From: Anaerosporomusa subterranea
GTDB taxonomy: Bacteria; Bacillota; Negativicutes; Sporomusales; Acetonemataceae
Direction of reading: 5' to 3'
Length of the DNA: 64,000 nucleotides
Assembly: GCF_001611555.1 (NCBI RefSeq)
Contig: NZ_LSGP01000001.1
Span: 310,001 to 374,000, forward strand
The translations under genes and the position numbers were made by a program. The notes under the pieces are model-generated. The model saw only the letters and a program-made list of their open reading frames with translations. It was not told where the DNA came from and ran no database searches. This document shows positions 26,826-35,472 of this stretch, piece after piece. Numbering within the stretch: the stretch's first letter is position 1; each line of letters begins with the position of its first letter.

Positions 26826-28367
26826 ATGGATGATTTATCACGGTTTTTTGTCTGCGATGACGCAAGGGAAGAACTCTGCATTGAAGTCAAGCCTGACCCC
26901 TGCGGAGTAGTGATTTTTGGCGCGTCCGGCGATTTAACTCATCGAAAATTGGTTCCCGCCTTATTTGAACAATTTCAGCGCCGTTTATTGCCAGAAACCT
27001 TCTTTATCCTTGGCTGCGCCCGCAGCGAGCTTGACGATCAGGTGTTTCGAGACAGCTTCCGCCAGTATCTATTGAGCCGAGAGGTAACCGCCGGAGCGGC
27101 GGAAGAGTTCCTCAAGCATGTATATTATCTTTCTGGCAGTTATGAAGATAACGCGTTATACAAGCGACTATCTGAGCGGTTGACTGAGCTGTCTGAACAG
27201 GAGTGGACAGCAGGTAACTGTCTCTACTATCTGGCTACTCCGCCCAGTTTATATACAACAATTGTGTCAGGTCTGGGGCTGGCCGGTCTTACCAGCCAAG
27301 AGTCGGGGCGCTGGGCGCGAGTGGTTGTGGAAAAGCCTTTTGGACATGATCTGGCCAGCAGTCGCAAGCTGGATAGTGCTCTGCATCAATGGCTGAGTGA
27401 AGAGCAGATTTATCGGATTGATCACTATCTCGGTAAGGAAACTGTACAAAACATTTTTATTCTTCGCTTTGCTAATGCGATTTTTGAACCCATATGGAAT
27501 CGGCGCTATATTGACCATGTGCAAATCACCGTGGCTGAAACATTGGGGGTAGAAAACCGGGCCGGTTATTACGAGCAGGCGGGTGCGTTACGGGATATGT
27601 TCCAAAATCATATGCTGGAAATGTTGTCCTTAGTGGCCATGGAACCACCGGCTACGTTCGAGGCAGACCGCCATCGCGATGAGAAGGTTAAACTCCTGCG
27701 CTCGATTCGGCCATTCTCAGACAATGGGCTGGGCGATTGGCTGGTGCGGGGCCAGTATGCAGCAGGAGCAGCGCAAGAACAGCCACTGCCTGCGTATCGT
27801 CAGGAGAAAGGCGTTAATGCTGAGTCACAAACTGAGACCTATGTCGCTATGAAGGTAATGGTTGATAACTGGCGCTGGCAGGGGGTTCCGTTTTATCTGC
27901 GTTCAGGCAAACGGTTGGCGAAACAAGTTAGCGAAATTGCGATAACCTTTAAATCTGTGCCGCATTCCATGTTTGGCAAGATCGCTCCCGAGCGCTTACA
28001 ACCGAATGTTTTGACCCTGAAAATTCAACCAGAAGAAGGCATTGCCCTCACCATGGAAGCCAAACGCCCTGGGCCGCGCATGTGTATGAGCAGTCTGACG
28101 CTAAACTTCTCTTACCGGGACGCCTTTGGCGAGCGTTCAAGCAACGCCTACGAACGGCTGTTACTTGATTGCATGGTTGGCGATCAAACGCTGTTTGTTC
28201 GCCACGACGGCGCCGAATTGGCCTGGACAGTACTAGAGCCTGTGATTAACAATTGGCAGACTTCGGTTGACAATTGCCCATTAGAGTTCTATGAGGCAGG
28301 TGGAGATGGACCGCAAGGAGCTGATCGATTGCTGACAAATGACGGGAGGAGGTGGAGGCCGCTGTGA
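26826..28367 (+). CDS. zwf: Glucose-6-phosphate 1-dehydrogenase
   Basis: NADP-linked first enzyme of the oxidative pentose phosphate pathway. The coenzyme fold begins VVIFGASGDLTHRKLVPALF (GxxGDLT motif), and the substrate-binding RIDHYLGKETVQN with its active-site His region is intact. About 513 residues. The ATG is chosen over an upstream GTG because GAGGTG lies 6 bases before it. Its stop overlaps the pgl start, so the first two steps of the pathway are translationally coupled. No gnd is in view. Confidence 0.96.
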   Translation: MDDLSRFFVCDDAREELCIEVKPDPCGVVIFGASGDLTHRKLVPALFEQFQRRLLPETFFILGCARSELDDQVFRDSFRQYLLSREVTAGAAEEFLKHVYYLSGSYEDNALYKRLSERLTELSEQEWTAGNCLYYLATPPSLYTTIVSGLGLAGLTSQESGRWARVVVEKPFGHDLASSRKLDSALHQWLSEEQIYRIDHYLGKETVQNIFILRFANAIFEPIWNRRYIDHVQITVAETLGVENRAGYYEQAGALRDMFQNHMLEMLSLVAMEPPATFEADRHRDEKVKLLRSIRPFSDNGLGDWLVRGQYAAGAAQEQPLPAYRQEKGVNAESQTETYVAMKVMVDNWRWQGVPFYLRSGKRLAKQVSEIAITFKSVPHSMFGKIAPERLQPNVLTLKIQPEEGIALTMEAKRPGPRMCMSSLTLNFSYRDAFGERSSNAYERLLLDCMVGDQTLFVRHDGAELAWTVLEPVINNWQTSVDNCPLEFYEAGGDGPQGADRLLTNDGRRWRPL

Positions 28368-29098
28368 GCGTGGATTACCACATAGTCGGCGACGGAAACG
28401 AATTGGCTGCTTGTGCCGCCGAATTGTTTACTACGGTTACCCAAAAAGCGGTGGCAGATAGGGGCGCTTGCATGTTGGCGCTGTCTGGCGGAAAAACACC
28501 AAAGCTGCTGTTTGAAAAGCTAGGTCAGCCACAATTTGAGAGCTTGCCTTGGCAACGCATCTCTCTGTTTTGGGGTGATGAGCGATTTGTACCGGAAGGG
28601 CATGCTGATTCGAATTATCGCATGACCCGGGAAGCTTTGCTCGAGCGTTTGTCGGTCAAACCGGCGGCAATTTGCCCAGTGAACACTAGTCTTCCGTCCG
28701 CCGAGGCAGCGGCAGAGTCTTATGCGACGACTATCTGTGAGATTTTTCCTGATTCTGCAATAGAGAACGGCTGGCCTATTTTTGACTGTATCCTGCTGGG
28801 GTTAGGAACAGACGGACATACCGCCTCCTTATTTCCCGGCGATCTTACTATAAACGAAAAAATCAGCTGGACAGCAGTTGGCCGGGCGCCGGATAACAGT
28901 CAGCGGATTACCTTGACCTTGCCTGTCCTTAATGCGGCTCGCCAAGTGATTTTCCTTGTGTCTGGGTCGGAGAAGGCGGCTGTTGTCGCTGCTATTGCCA
29001 GGGGCCAGGCAAAAAACCTGCCTGCGGCAATGGTGAAAACGAAAAAAGTGACTTGGTTGTTGGATGCGGCAGCGGCATCCACGCTCGTATCTCGGTAA
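28364..29098 (+). CDS. pgl: 6-phosphogluconolactonase
   Basis: Hydrolyses 6-phosphogluconolactone made by Zwf. 244 residues of the DevB/NagB-like fold: ALSGGKTPKLLFEKL, ISLFWGDERFVPEGHADSNYRM and LGLGTDGHTASLFPG are family landmarks. The start is taken as GTG at 28364, overlapping the zwf stop by four bases and 5 bases after GGTGGAGG; a GTG four codons earlier is possible. A long bidirectional terminator follows. Confidence 0.94.
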   Translation: MSVDYHIVGDGNELAACAAELFTTVTQKAVADRGACMLALSGGKTPKLLFEKLGQPQFESLPWQRISLFWGDERFVPEGHADSNYRMTREALLERLSVKPAAICPVNTSLPSAEAAAESYATTICEIFPDSAIENGWPIFDCILLGLGTDGHTASLFPGDLTINEKISWTAVGRAPDNSQRITLTLPVLNAARQVIFLVSGSEKAAVVAAIARGQAKNLPAAMVKTKKVTWLLDAAAASTLVSR

Positions 29099-29113
29099 CA
29101 GCGTAATTAAGGC

Positions 29114-29149
29114 AAATAAGTAAGGAGCCCGAGGGCTCCTTACTTATTT
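29114..29149. terminator. Bidirectional terminator between pgl and the metallophosphoesterase gene
   Basis: The inverted arms AAATAAGTAAGGAGCCC / GGGCTCCTTACTTATTT are 17 bp and perfect, with A-rich and T-rich ends that serve both strands. It overlaps the stop codon of the minus-strand gene. Confidence 0.93.
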
Positions 29150-30334
29150 GCCATTAAATGTTATATGGATATCCAGTAACTCTGGCTGATTTCCTGTCCG
29201 TATCGGGGGGCCCCAAGTGCCATAACCGCATGAGACAATTACCTGCAAAGAGTCTTTTTTTAGATAGCCCCAGTCGATCTCGAAGATGGCGGAAGTAATC
29301 AAATGATTCGGGTACATTTGTCCGCGATGGGTATGTCCGGATAACTGCAGGTCGACTCCTTGCAGCCTGGACTCATCAAGATCGAGCGGCTGATGGTCGA
29401 GTAGAAGCACCGGCATAGCGGGATTGATACCGGCTAAAATTGAGGATAGTGGCGCGCGCGATCCGCCGGCGTAGCGGTTGCGGGAGCGTTCGTCACGGCC
29501 TGCGACAACTAAACTGTCGTTAATGATAACCTTGGAATCACGCAGAACCTTGACTCCAGCCTGTTCAAGTGCGGCAATAATACCGTCTTGTTCACCACCG
29601 ATATATTCATGGTTGCCTAATACCGCATACACACCAAGCGGCGGGTTTAAGCGGCGCAAAACAGCCCCCATATTCTGAGCTATAAAAGGCTGCAATTCTG
29701 CTTCAATGATATCGCCAGGCAATAATACAATGTCAGGCTGTAATTGATTGATTGACTCAACTAGCTCTTCCAGCCGGTCAGCGCCGATAATGTCTCCTAA
29801 ATGAATGTCAGATACTGCGACTGCGTGTAGATTTGTCAGGTTTCCCGCATTTTTAGCGATGGTGATATCATATCGGTTAATGATAGTGTGGCGGGCGTTC
29901 CAAAAACCATAGGCAAGAATGCAAGTTAGCAGGATCAAAACCGTCACGCCAGTCCACTCAGGATGCTGTTTCAAAGTCATAGGCAGGAGGGGGATAGCCC
30001 GGTCCAGCAAACGGATGATGTCGACCAATAAAACCAGCAAGAACCCATAATAGATAACAGCCATCCAGAATACTCCTGCATATGTTAGCAGTGTGGTAAT
30101 CGTTTCCGGCAGCCATTTCGCGCCTGCTCGTGAGGCAAAATAAGACAAAGCGAAAAACGTTAGTGTCAGCCAATAGAGCTGCGCTGAGCCGTCTGGCAGA
30201 AGCTGACCGAGAGCCTGCCAACCGCGCCAACCAATATAGAGATTAGCCGCCCCATAGATGACGAAAAAAATAACAAAGAAAGAATACACAGGAATATCGA
30301 TCATCCTTTCTTTCGTATACAAAGGGGAAATCAT
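29144..30334 (-). CDS. Membrane-anchored metallophosphoesterase (YkuE/YaeI type)
   Basis: 396 residues: about five transmembrane helices in the first 160 residues, then a calcineurin-like phosphoesterase. Metal ligands are seen as VSDIHLGD, LLPGDIIE, LGNHEY and SGHTHRGQMYP. Relatives with this layout include the UDP-diacylglucosamine-hydrolase-like YkuE/YaeI group, but the substrate is not proven. Two starts are possible: ATG at 30334 (no ribosome site) or ATG ten codons later, directly after AAAGAAAGG. An operator-like dyad lies 12 bases upstream of the longer start. Confidence 0.88.
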   Translation of the reverse strand: MISPLYTKERMIDIPVYSFFVIFFVIYGAANLYIGWRGWQALGQLLPDGSAQLYWLTLTFFALSYFASRAGAKWLPETITTLLTYAGVFWMAVIYYGFLLVLLVDIIRLLDRAIPLLPMTLKQHPEWTGVTVLILLTCILAYGFWNARHTIINRYDITIAKNAGNLTNLHAVAVSDIHLGDIIGADRLEELVESINQLQPDIVLLPGDIIEAELQPFIAQNMGAVLRRLNPPLGVYAVLGNHEYIGGEQDGIIAALEQAGVKVLRDSKVIINDSLVVAGRDERSRNRYAGGSRAPLSSILAGINPAMPVLLLDHQPLDLDESRLQGVDLQLSGHTHRGQMYPNHLITSAIFEIDWGYLKKDSLQVIVSCGYGTWGPPIRTGNQPELLDIHITFNGK

Positions 30335-30345
30335 CGCTATCGAGA

Positions 30346-30368
30346 ATATGGTAATAATAATACCATAT
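30346..30368. promoter_or_regulatory. Operator-like dyad
   Basis: ATATGGTA and TACCATAT are perfect 8-bp inverted arms around an AT-only 7-base centre. It sits immediately upstream of the metallophosphoesterase start on the minus strand. No T-tract; it looks like a repressor site. The 312-base gap to speD otherwise holds only the speD promoter and sequence with no recognisable feature. Confidence 0.6.
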
Positions 30369-30567
30369 TAGGGAAAGAAAAGGGAGTGACTTTTCCGTGC
30401 CTATGTACTCTTAGCTGCTACAGGCTTGCTTATAGTGGGCGTGCAAGATCGACGAGCTGAACTGAATTCGTCCGTCTGTAACTGTTGCGTCAATATCCTG
30501 TCCGGTCTTACCGTTTGCTATCCTTGGAAACACACTTACCATCTTGATCCTGATTTAAATTTCATCA

Positions 30568-30596
30568 TTGATATATTCTGTATTTTTTGCTATTGT
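30568..30596 (+). promoter_or_regulatory. Putative SigA promoter of speD
   Basis: TTGATA (30568-30573), 17-base spacer, TATTGT (30591-30596), about 50 bases before the start codon. Confidence 0.6.
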
Positions 30597-30646
30597 ATTG
30601 TTGACATATTTTTAAGTTCAGCAATCGGTTGCTAAAGGAGAATAAA

Positions 30647-31471
30647 ATGGAAATAAAGGCTCTTAAAAAGTTAAAACTCTATGGCTTTAATAACCTAACT
30701 AAGACGCTGAGCTTTAACATGTATGACATTTGCTATGCAAAAAGCCCACAACACGGTCAGGAATATATCGCATATATTGATGAGGAATATAATGCCCAGC
30801 GGCTCACTGATATCCTGAATGAAGTAGCGAATATTATCGGTGCGAATGTTTTAAATATCGCCAAGCAAGATTATGACCCGCAAGGCGCCAGCGTGACGAT
30901 GCTGATATCAGAGGGGCCGATCGAATGCCATGGTGATAATGAGGATACCACTGTCTGCCGAGAGGTTCATTCTGATGCCGTTGTCGCTCATTTAGATAAA
31001 AGTCATATTACCGTTCACACCTATCCGGAAACCCATCCAGATAAAGGTATCAGTACCTTTCGTGCCGATATTGACGTATCCACCTGTGGCCACATTTCGC
31101 CGCTAAAGGCGCTAAATTTCCTGATCTCAAGCTTCAGCGCCGATATCGCGATTGTTGATTATCGAGTGAGAGGCTTTACCCGCGATGTTGATGGCAAGAA
31201 ATATTTCATCGATCACAAGATTAACTCTATACAAAATTACATCGCTAGCGACACCCGTGACATGTATCAAATGATTGATGTTAATGTGTATCAGGAAAAT
31301 ATCTTCCATACCAAGATGCTGCTTAAGGAGTTCGATTTGGACAACTACTTGTTCGGCACAGCCAAGAAAGAACTGCTGCCTGGCGAAAAGAAGAAGATCA
31401 AGCAACGGTTAAAGAAAGAGATGCTCGAGATTTTCTCCGGCAAGAATATCCCCAAGGTCAGCATAAAGTAG
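30647..31471 (+). CDS. speD: S-adenosylmethionine decarboxylase proenzyme, E. coli type
   Basis: Makes decarboxylated AdoMet, the aminopropyl donor for spermidine. 274 residues, the size of the E. coli class rather than the short Bacillus/Thermotoga class. The self-cleavage site is [12 protein letters not shown]: cleavage before Ser-119 makes the pyruvoyl cofactor. [20 protein letters not shown] and the C-terminal half are also typical. AAAGGAG supports the ATG at 30647. No speE is adjacent, and the gene has its own promoter and terminator. Confidence 0.96.
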   Translation: MEIKALKKLKLYGFNNLTKTLSFNMYDICYAKSPQHGQEYIAYIDEEYNAQRLTDILNEVANIIGANVLNIAKQDYDPQGASVTMLISEGPIECHGDNEDTTVCREVHSDAVVAHLDKSHITVHTYPETHPDKGISTFRADIDVSTCGHISPLKALNFLISSFSADIAIVDYRVRGFTRDVDGKKYFIDHKINSIQNYIASDTRDMYQMIDVNVYQENIFHTKMLLKEFDLDNYLFGTAKKELLPGEKKKIKQRLKKEMLEIFSGKNIPKVSIK

Positions 31472-31473
31472 AA

Positions 31474-31513
31474 AAGGAACCGCTTTCGTGCGCGAAAGCG
31501 GTTCCTTCTTTTT
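31474..31513 (+). terminator. Terminator of speD
   Basis: Perfect 15-bp stem AAGGAACCGCTTTCG / CGAAAGCGGTTCCTT with a 4-base loop, then CTTTTTC. Confidence 0.95.
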
Positions 31514-31521
31514 CAACGTAT

Positions 31522-31710
31522 TAGAAAGTTTAAGTTCGCGAAGAGGACGAGGTTACGTTTTCCACGGAGGTCGCGGAGGATACACGGAGTACACAGAGGC
31601 AATGGTATCCAGTTTGCCAGCTTTGCTGGCCCCCAAAAACGTAACTCTCCGTGCCCTCCGTGGAACGGTACTCCGTGCTTCTCTAAAGAATGCCTCAGCG
31701 GTTTTTCTTA
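31522..31710. repeat. Dispersed intergenic repeat, copy F
   Basis: Begins TAGAAAGT, ends GTTTTTCTTA. The arms carry TTCCACGGAGG (31560-31570) and CCTCCGTGGAA (31655-31665), an 11-bp perfect pairing in which the A-T pair of copies E and G is replaced by G-C on both arms. The middle reads TTTGCCAGCTTTGCTGGCCC, close to copy G. The last three bases are the stop codon of the minus-strand gene beside it. Confidence 0.85.
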
Positions 31711-32448
31711 AGCAATCCCTTTTTCGGCTTCCTTGACCAACCGCTTAAATAATTCCAGCATAACCGGATACGAATCAACCAACATTTCCGGGTGCCATTG
31801 CACTCCGAGTAGAAAGGCCTTTCCCGGCTTCTCGATCGCCTCAATTATGCCGTCGCGCGTCCTTGCGGTTACGATAAAGCCGGCAGCGACGTCTTTAACA
31901 GCCTGGTGATGAAAACTGTTGACAGGCATAGTGGTTGTACCGAGTATGTCGTATAGCAGGCTGCCGGAGACAATGTCAACAGTATGACCGGCAAAGTCGC
32001 AGCGAGAGCTTTGGGAATGCTTTAGGGAACAGTTCGCTGCCTGGCTATGAATATCCTGATACAGGTTACCGCCAAAGGCAACATTCAGGACTTGTATGCC
32101 ACGGCAGATGCCAAGTATTGGTTTGCCTGACTGATAGGCCAATTGGGTCAGCATAATCTCATATTCATCTCTGTCAGCGAGGACAAAATCTAATTTTGCA
32201 TCAGGTTCTTCGTCGAATAGCAGCGGGTTAATGTCGCCACCGCCAGAAAGAATCACTCCATCGACTCGTTGCAGCTGATCAGCCATATCTGCATTACTGC
32301 TCAATGTCGGCAGTAGAACTGGTATGCCGCCAGCCTTCTCCACAGAATGAAGATAGCTCTGATTAACATAGACGCGCTCCATACCGGGAAAGGCTCCGCT
32401 TTCAGAGAAAAGTGAGTTAGTGGTAATACCAATGACCGGCTTGTGCAT
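31708..32448 (-). CDS. Class-I glutamine amidotransferase-like gamma-glutamyl hydrolase (peptidase C26, PuuD-like)
   Basis: 246 residues. Nucleophile elbow LGICRGIQVLNVAFGG (catalytic Cys), catalytic His in VQWHPE, N-terminal MHKPVIGITTN and the SGGGDINPLLF oxyanion region match the C26 gamma-glutamyl-GABA hydrolase family, which removes the gamma-glutamyl group from polyamine-pathway intermediates or peptides. The start has GGAGG 5 bases upstream; a longer frame upstream is not supported. The stop codon TAA is formed by the end of repeat copy F. Confidence 0.9.
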   Translation of the reverse strand: MHKPVIGITTNSLFSESGAFPGMERVYVNQSYLHSVEKAGGIPVLLPTLSSNADMADQLQRVDGVILSGGGDINPLLFDEEPDAKLDFVLADRDEYEIMLTQLAYQSGKPILGICRGIQVLNVAFGGNLYQDIHSQAANCSLKHSQSSRCDFAGHTVDIVSGSLLYDILGTTTMPVNSFHHQAVKDVAAGFIVTARTRDGIIEAIEKPGKAFLLGVQWHPEMLVDSYPVMLELFKRLVKEAEKGIA

Positions 32449-32583
32449 AATACCCTCCCAGAATTGCGCTTTTCTCTTCTGCTTGTTGAAAAACCTTCTC
32501 AGACCGTTCAGAAATGTCCAGATGTTGTTGCCTATGAGACTGTGAGCGACTTGACTCACATAGGTAAAATAGCATCACTAGGC

Positions 32584-32671
32584 AGCACCCAAAATCAAGT
32601 GGCCGTTACCTATCAACTGTAACCGGATGATACATTTGAGACAGGTACGCAAGCAATGGATTTTGGGTGCT
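32584..32671. repeat. Widely spaced inverted repeat between two minus-strand genes
   Basis: AGCACCCAAAATC (32584-32596) and GATTTTGGGTGCT (32659-32671) are perfect 13-bp inverted arms 62 bases apart. No recognisable function; it could be a small palindromic element or a transcript-end structure for lplT. Confidence 0.6.
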
Positions 32672-32692
32672 AACAACGCAGATGGGTGTTTA

Positions 32693-33880
32693 TCAACGGT
32701 CGGGCTCTTGCTGGCGAACCGGTGCTTTGGTAAGACGCCAAAGATGGAACATCAATATCAGAAAGACAATGCCTGCGCCAAAAATAATGATGGTGATCGG
32801 TATTGCCGCCCAAGTCATCATGGTATAGATGCCTGTCGCAAGTAACATGCAAGTATTCTCGGCAAAGTTCTGAACAGCGATGCCGCGACCCGCGCCAATG
32901 CTGGACTCGCCCACACTTTCATTCAGGGTATTCACAGGGACAATATACATTCCGCTAAGAATGCCGCTTGCTAACATCAAGACGAGAGTTAACGGCAGCG
33001 AAGTAGTGACAGCCATGATCAGCATCATCACGCCAATTGCAGCGCCAAACCAAATGGCGCGGCGATAGGTTTTAATTGACACAACATGTGGTGCTGCGAA
33101 GGCGCCAATTGCGATGCCGACTCCAATCAGGGCGACTAACATGCTGACAGGAGTATTTCCTGTCAGGCCTAAGGCTAAGGGAGCCCAAATAAAAATTGCT
33201 AACCGCAGTATCGAAGTCACTGACCAAAAATAGGCAGAACCTAATACGGAAAAGCGGCCTGCCTGGTTAGAGAAAAAGAACTGGAGATCGCCAAAGAAGC
33301 TAGCGCCTGCATGGGCGTACGGGACTTGACAAGTTGTGGTGTTGTTCGGTATCTGCAAGTTGAGGAGAATCGATAATCCGTATATCGCCACCCCGACCAG
33401 AGCGGCCATTTCCACAGACTGATCAGATAACCAACCACCAGCCACTGAGCCGCCAAGAACCGCGATAATCGTTGTGCTCTCGAGCCACCCATTGGCCTGC
33501 ATCAACTCTTTTTCGGAGGATGTCAGACAGGGTAAAATGCCGTATTTACCCGGACTGTAGATAACTGAACCTAAACCAAAGCAAAGATAGCTAAGGGCTG
33601 GGTTGACTGATAACAGCATGAGAATGGGCGCGGCAAGCTTTACCAGATTGCCGGTCAACAACGCACGGGCTTTGGGGACACTATCTGCATACAAGCCTAC
33701 CCAGGGGGAAGCAAGTATATAGGATAGCAGATACATGCTCTGGACCATTGATAGGTAATATGACGGGTAATGGTCCCTTAGGATGATCGCCTGCGCAATA
33801 AACAATAGCATGTTGTCAACGAAAGCGGAAAGAAATTGGGTTGTCAGTAAGGCACGCAACGGTGTGAGGAGTTTTGGCAA
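32693..33880 (-). CDS. lplT: Lysophospholipid transporter LplT (MFS)
   Basis: MFS flippase that returns lysophosphatidylethanolamine and related lipids to the inner leaflet for re-acylation. About 395 residues. TTQFLSAFVDNMLLFIAQ, LYADSVPKARAL, YSPGKYGILPCL and ANGWLESTTI match LplT of proteobacteria closely. Start taken as TTG at 33880, about 6 bases after GGGTGG; a TTG six codons earlier is possible. No acyltransferase gene (aas) is adjacent. Presence in a Firmicute fits an organism with an outer membrane. The 176 bases upstream to the EVE gene hold no clear promoter. Confidence 0.88.
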   Translation of the reverse strand: MPKLLTPLRALLTTQFLSAFVDNMLLFIAQAIILRDHYPSYYLSMVQSMYLLSYILASPWVGLYADSVPKARALLTGNLVKLAAPILMLLSVNPALSYLCFGLGSVIYSPGKYGILPCLTSSEKELMQANGWLESTTIIAVLGGSVAGGWLSDQSVEMAALVGVAIYGLSILLNLQIPNNTTTCQVPYAHAGASFFGDLQFFFSNQAGRFSVLGSAYFWSVTSILRLAIFIWAPLALGLTGNTPVSMLVALIGVGIAIGAFAAPHVVSIKTYRRAIWFGAAIGVMMLIMAVTTSLPLTLVLMLASGILSGMYIVPVNTLNESVGESSIGAGRGIAVQNFAENTCMLLATGIYTMMTWAAIPITIIIFGAGIVFLILMFHLWRLTKAPVRQQEPDR

Positions 33881-34056
33881 AAGAGATCCACCCTTCAAAA
33901 AATGCTGTATATTCGACTACTTGATCTATTAGAGTAGTTCTGATTCATCGCCGTTATTCCCTCTTTTTTGCGTCTTTTCGCTATTTGAAGTTTTGCGGCT
34001 AGTACTTTTAACGCGTGTTGCTGTGTAGCATCTTGACCAGCTGAGCAGCGTCACCG

Positions 34057-34464
34057 TTAATTGTCTGCTAAAACTAATATCTTTTGCCAGTTGTCTACAG
34101 AAACTGGCATGACTGACAGTCTCGACTGCGTGACAAGCTCCCAGTCAGCAAAAGCTTGGCTTGTTTTGATTTCCTTCAAGGTAACCGGGCGGGTTAACCA
34201 TCGCTTAGGGATGAACTCCACGACAATAAATCGGGAGTCATCTGATTCGGGGTCAGGGTACGGGAGAGAGACAACTTCTGCTATGCCGACGATCGCTTTC
34301 TCTTTGCCAGTATGATAGATGAAGACCATGTCACCGGGTTGCATCTGCCGCATGTGACGCAGCGCGACGAAATTGCGCACTCCATTCCATCTGTCTTTGC
34401 CCAGTCGTTCTAGATCCGCATAGCTAAAGGTATCAGGTTCAGTTTTCGCCAGCCAATAAGCCAT
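34057..34464 (-). CDS. EVE domain protein
   Basis: 135-residue stand-alone EVE domain (PUA-like fold), which binds modified bases in DNA or RNA. Diagnostic segments: YWLAKTEPDTFSYADLE, DRWNGVRNFVALRHMRQMQPGDMVFIYHTG and the aromatic-cage loop. ATG chosen with GGAGG 8 bases upstream. No restriction or modification gene is beside it. Its substrate here is unknown. Confidence 0.93.
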   Translation of the reverse strand: MAYWLAKTEPDTFSYADLERLGKDRWNGVRNFVALRHMRQMQPGDMVFIYHTGKEKAIVGIAEVVSLPYPDPESDDSRFIVVEFIPKRWLTRPVTLKEIKTSQAFADWELVTQSRLSVMPVSVDNWQKILVLADN

Positions 34465-34524
34465 GATTTTCGCCTCCAAATAATCCAGATGCCGCATGCC
34501 ACAGCATGTAGTTTTTTTAAGCCA

Positions 34525-34720
34525 TAGAAATTAATAAATTCGCGAAGCGGAAGAGGTTACGGTTCCACAGAGGAAAGGAGGTCACACAGAGGTCACAGAG
34601 GAGTAGTATCTATTTTGCCAGCTATGATGGCCCCAAACTTTATCCCTCTGTGTCCTCTTTACCACTCTGTGCCCTCTGTGGAATGGTGCCCCGTACTCCC
34701 ACGGCGCTTGTGCTAAAACG
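34525..34720. repeat. Dispersed intergenic repeat, copy G
   Basis: Begins TAGAAA. Left arm TTCCACAGAGG plus CACAGAGG units (34563-34602); right arm CCCTCTGTG... ending CCTCTGTGGAA (34644-34683). The outer 11 bp pair perfectly. The middle TTTGCCAGCTATGATGGCCCC resembles copy F. The right end has diverged from the GTTTTTCTTA form. It fills most of the 336-base gap between the EVE gene and the cytochrome gene. Confidence 0.8.
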
Positions 34721-34800
34721 TTCTCCCCATGCCAGTAAAATCCTGCTATTTTGCAATAAGTATTGCTATTGACATTGCGTGGCAAGCTAGAAAAAAGGTG

Positions 34801-35472
34801 GTGTTTACGCTGGAACGATTGATTCAGCCTTTGCCGATTCGCATATTTCATTGGCTGATGGTAGTTGAGGTGACGATTTTAGTATTGACTGGATTGCTGT
34901 TTTATACAAACACTGACAAACTGCAGCTGCCGTTTCGCATAGTTCGCTTGCTGCATGGTACGGCTGGCGTCGCCCTGACGGCAAATTTGTTAGGCCACAC
35001 ATATTACTATATTGTCACCCGGCGCTATCGCGAGATTGTGTTGAATATAGCTGATTTTCATAATCTAAAGGCATTTCTTGCGTATTTTTTATTTTTACGG
35101 TCTGATCATCCAAATTTCGGACGCTATATCCCAGGCCAGAAGTTAATTTATGATTCCTGGGCGCTCGCTAGCTTATTGTCAGCTCTCGCAGGCTTTGTTC
35201 TTTTGTTTCCGTCAGAAAGTACTGCTCTGCAGTTCTGGCTGGGAGGGTTGCAGGCCTTGCGTTTGCTGAAATATGGAATTATGATCTGGTTTATTGTCAC
35301 TGTACCAGTGCATATCTACCTGGTATTTACCGAAGATCCGGCTAAGCTGCAGGCGATATTCACCGGCTATGTAAAAGAAAGTGAATCTGAGCCATCTCTG
35401 CCGTTTACCGCAAAGGCAGCTGGAACAACCGTGAGCGGCAACTTCGGAGAAGTTAACAATGAAAAACCGTGA
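34801..35472 (+). CDS. Cytochrome b561-type membrane protein (Ni-hydrogenase/formate dehydrogenase b-subunit-like)
   Basis: About 223 residues with four predicted helices of the prokaryotic cytochrome b561 group. Candidate heme ligands: His in IRIFHWLM (TM1), His in RLLHGTAG or GHTYYY (TM2 region) and VPVHIYLVF (TM4). Such proteins carry electrons between quinones and periplasmic oxidoreductases, but no partner is encoded nearby. The start is uncertain: GTG at 34801 fits the family N terminus, while an in-frame ATG at 34729 has no ribosome site. The 3' end overlaps the converging MurE-like gene by 106 bases. Confidence 0.8.
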   Translation: MFTLERLIQPLPIRIFHWLMVVEVTILVLTGLLFYTNTDKLQLPFRIVRLLHGTAGVALTANLLGHTYYYIVTRRYREIVLNIADFHNLKAFLAYFLFLRSDHPNFGRYIPGQKLIYDSWALASLLSALAGFVLLFPSESTALQFWLGGLQALRLLKYGIMIWFIVTVPVHIYLVFTEDPAKLQAIFTGYVKESESEPSLPFTAKAAGTTVSGNFGEVNNEKP

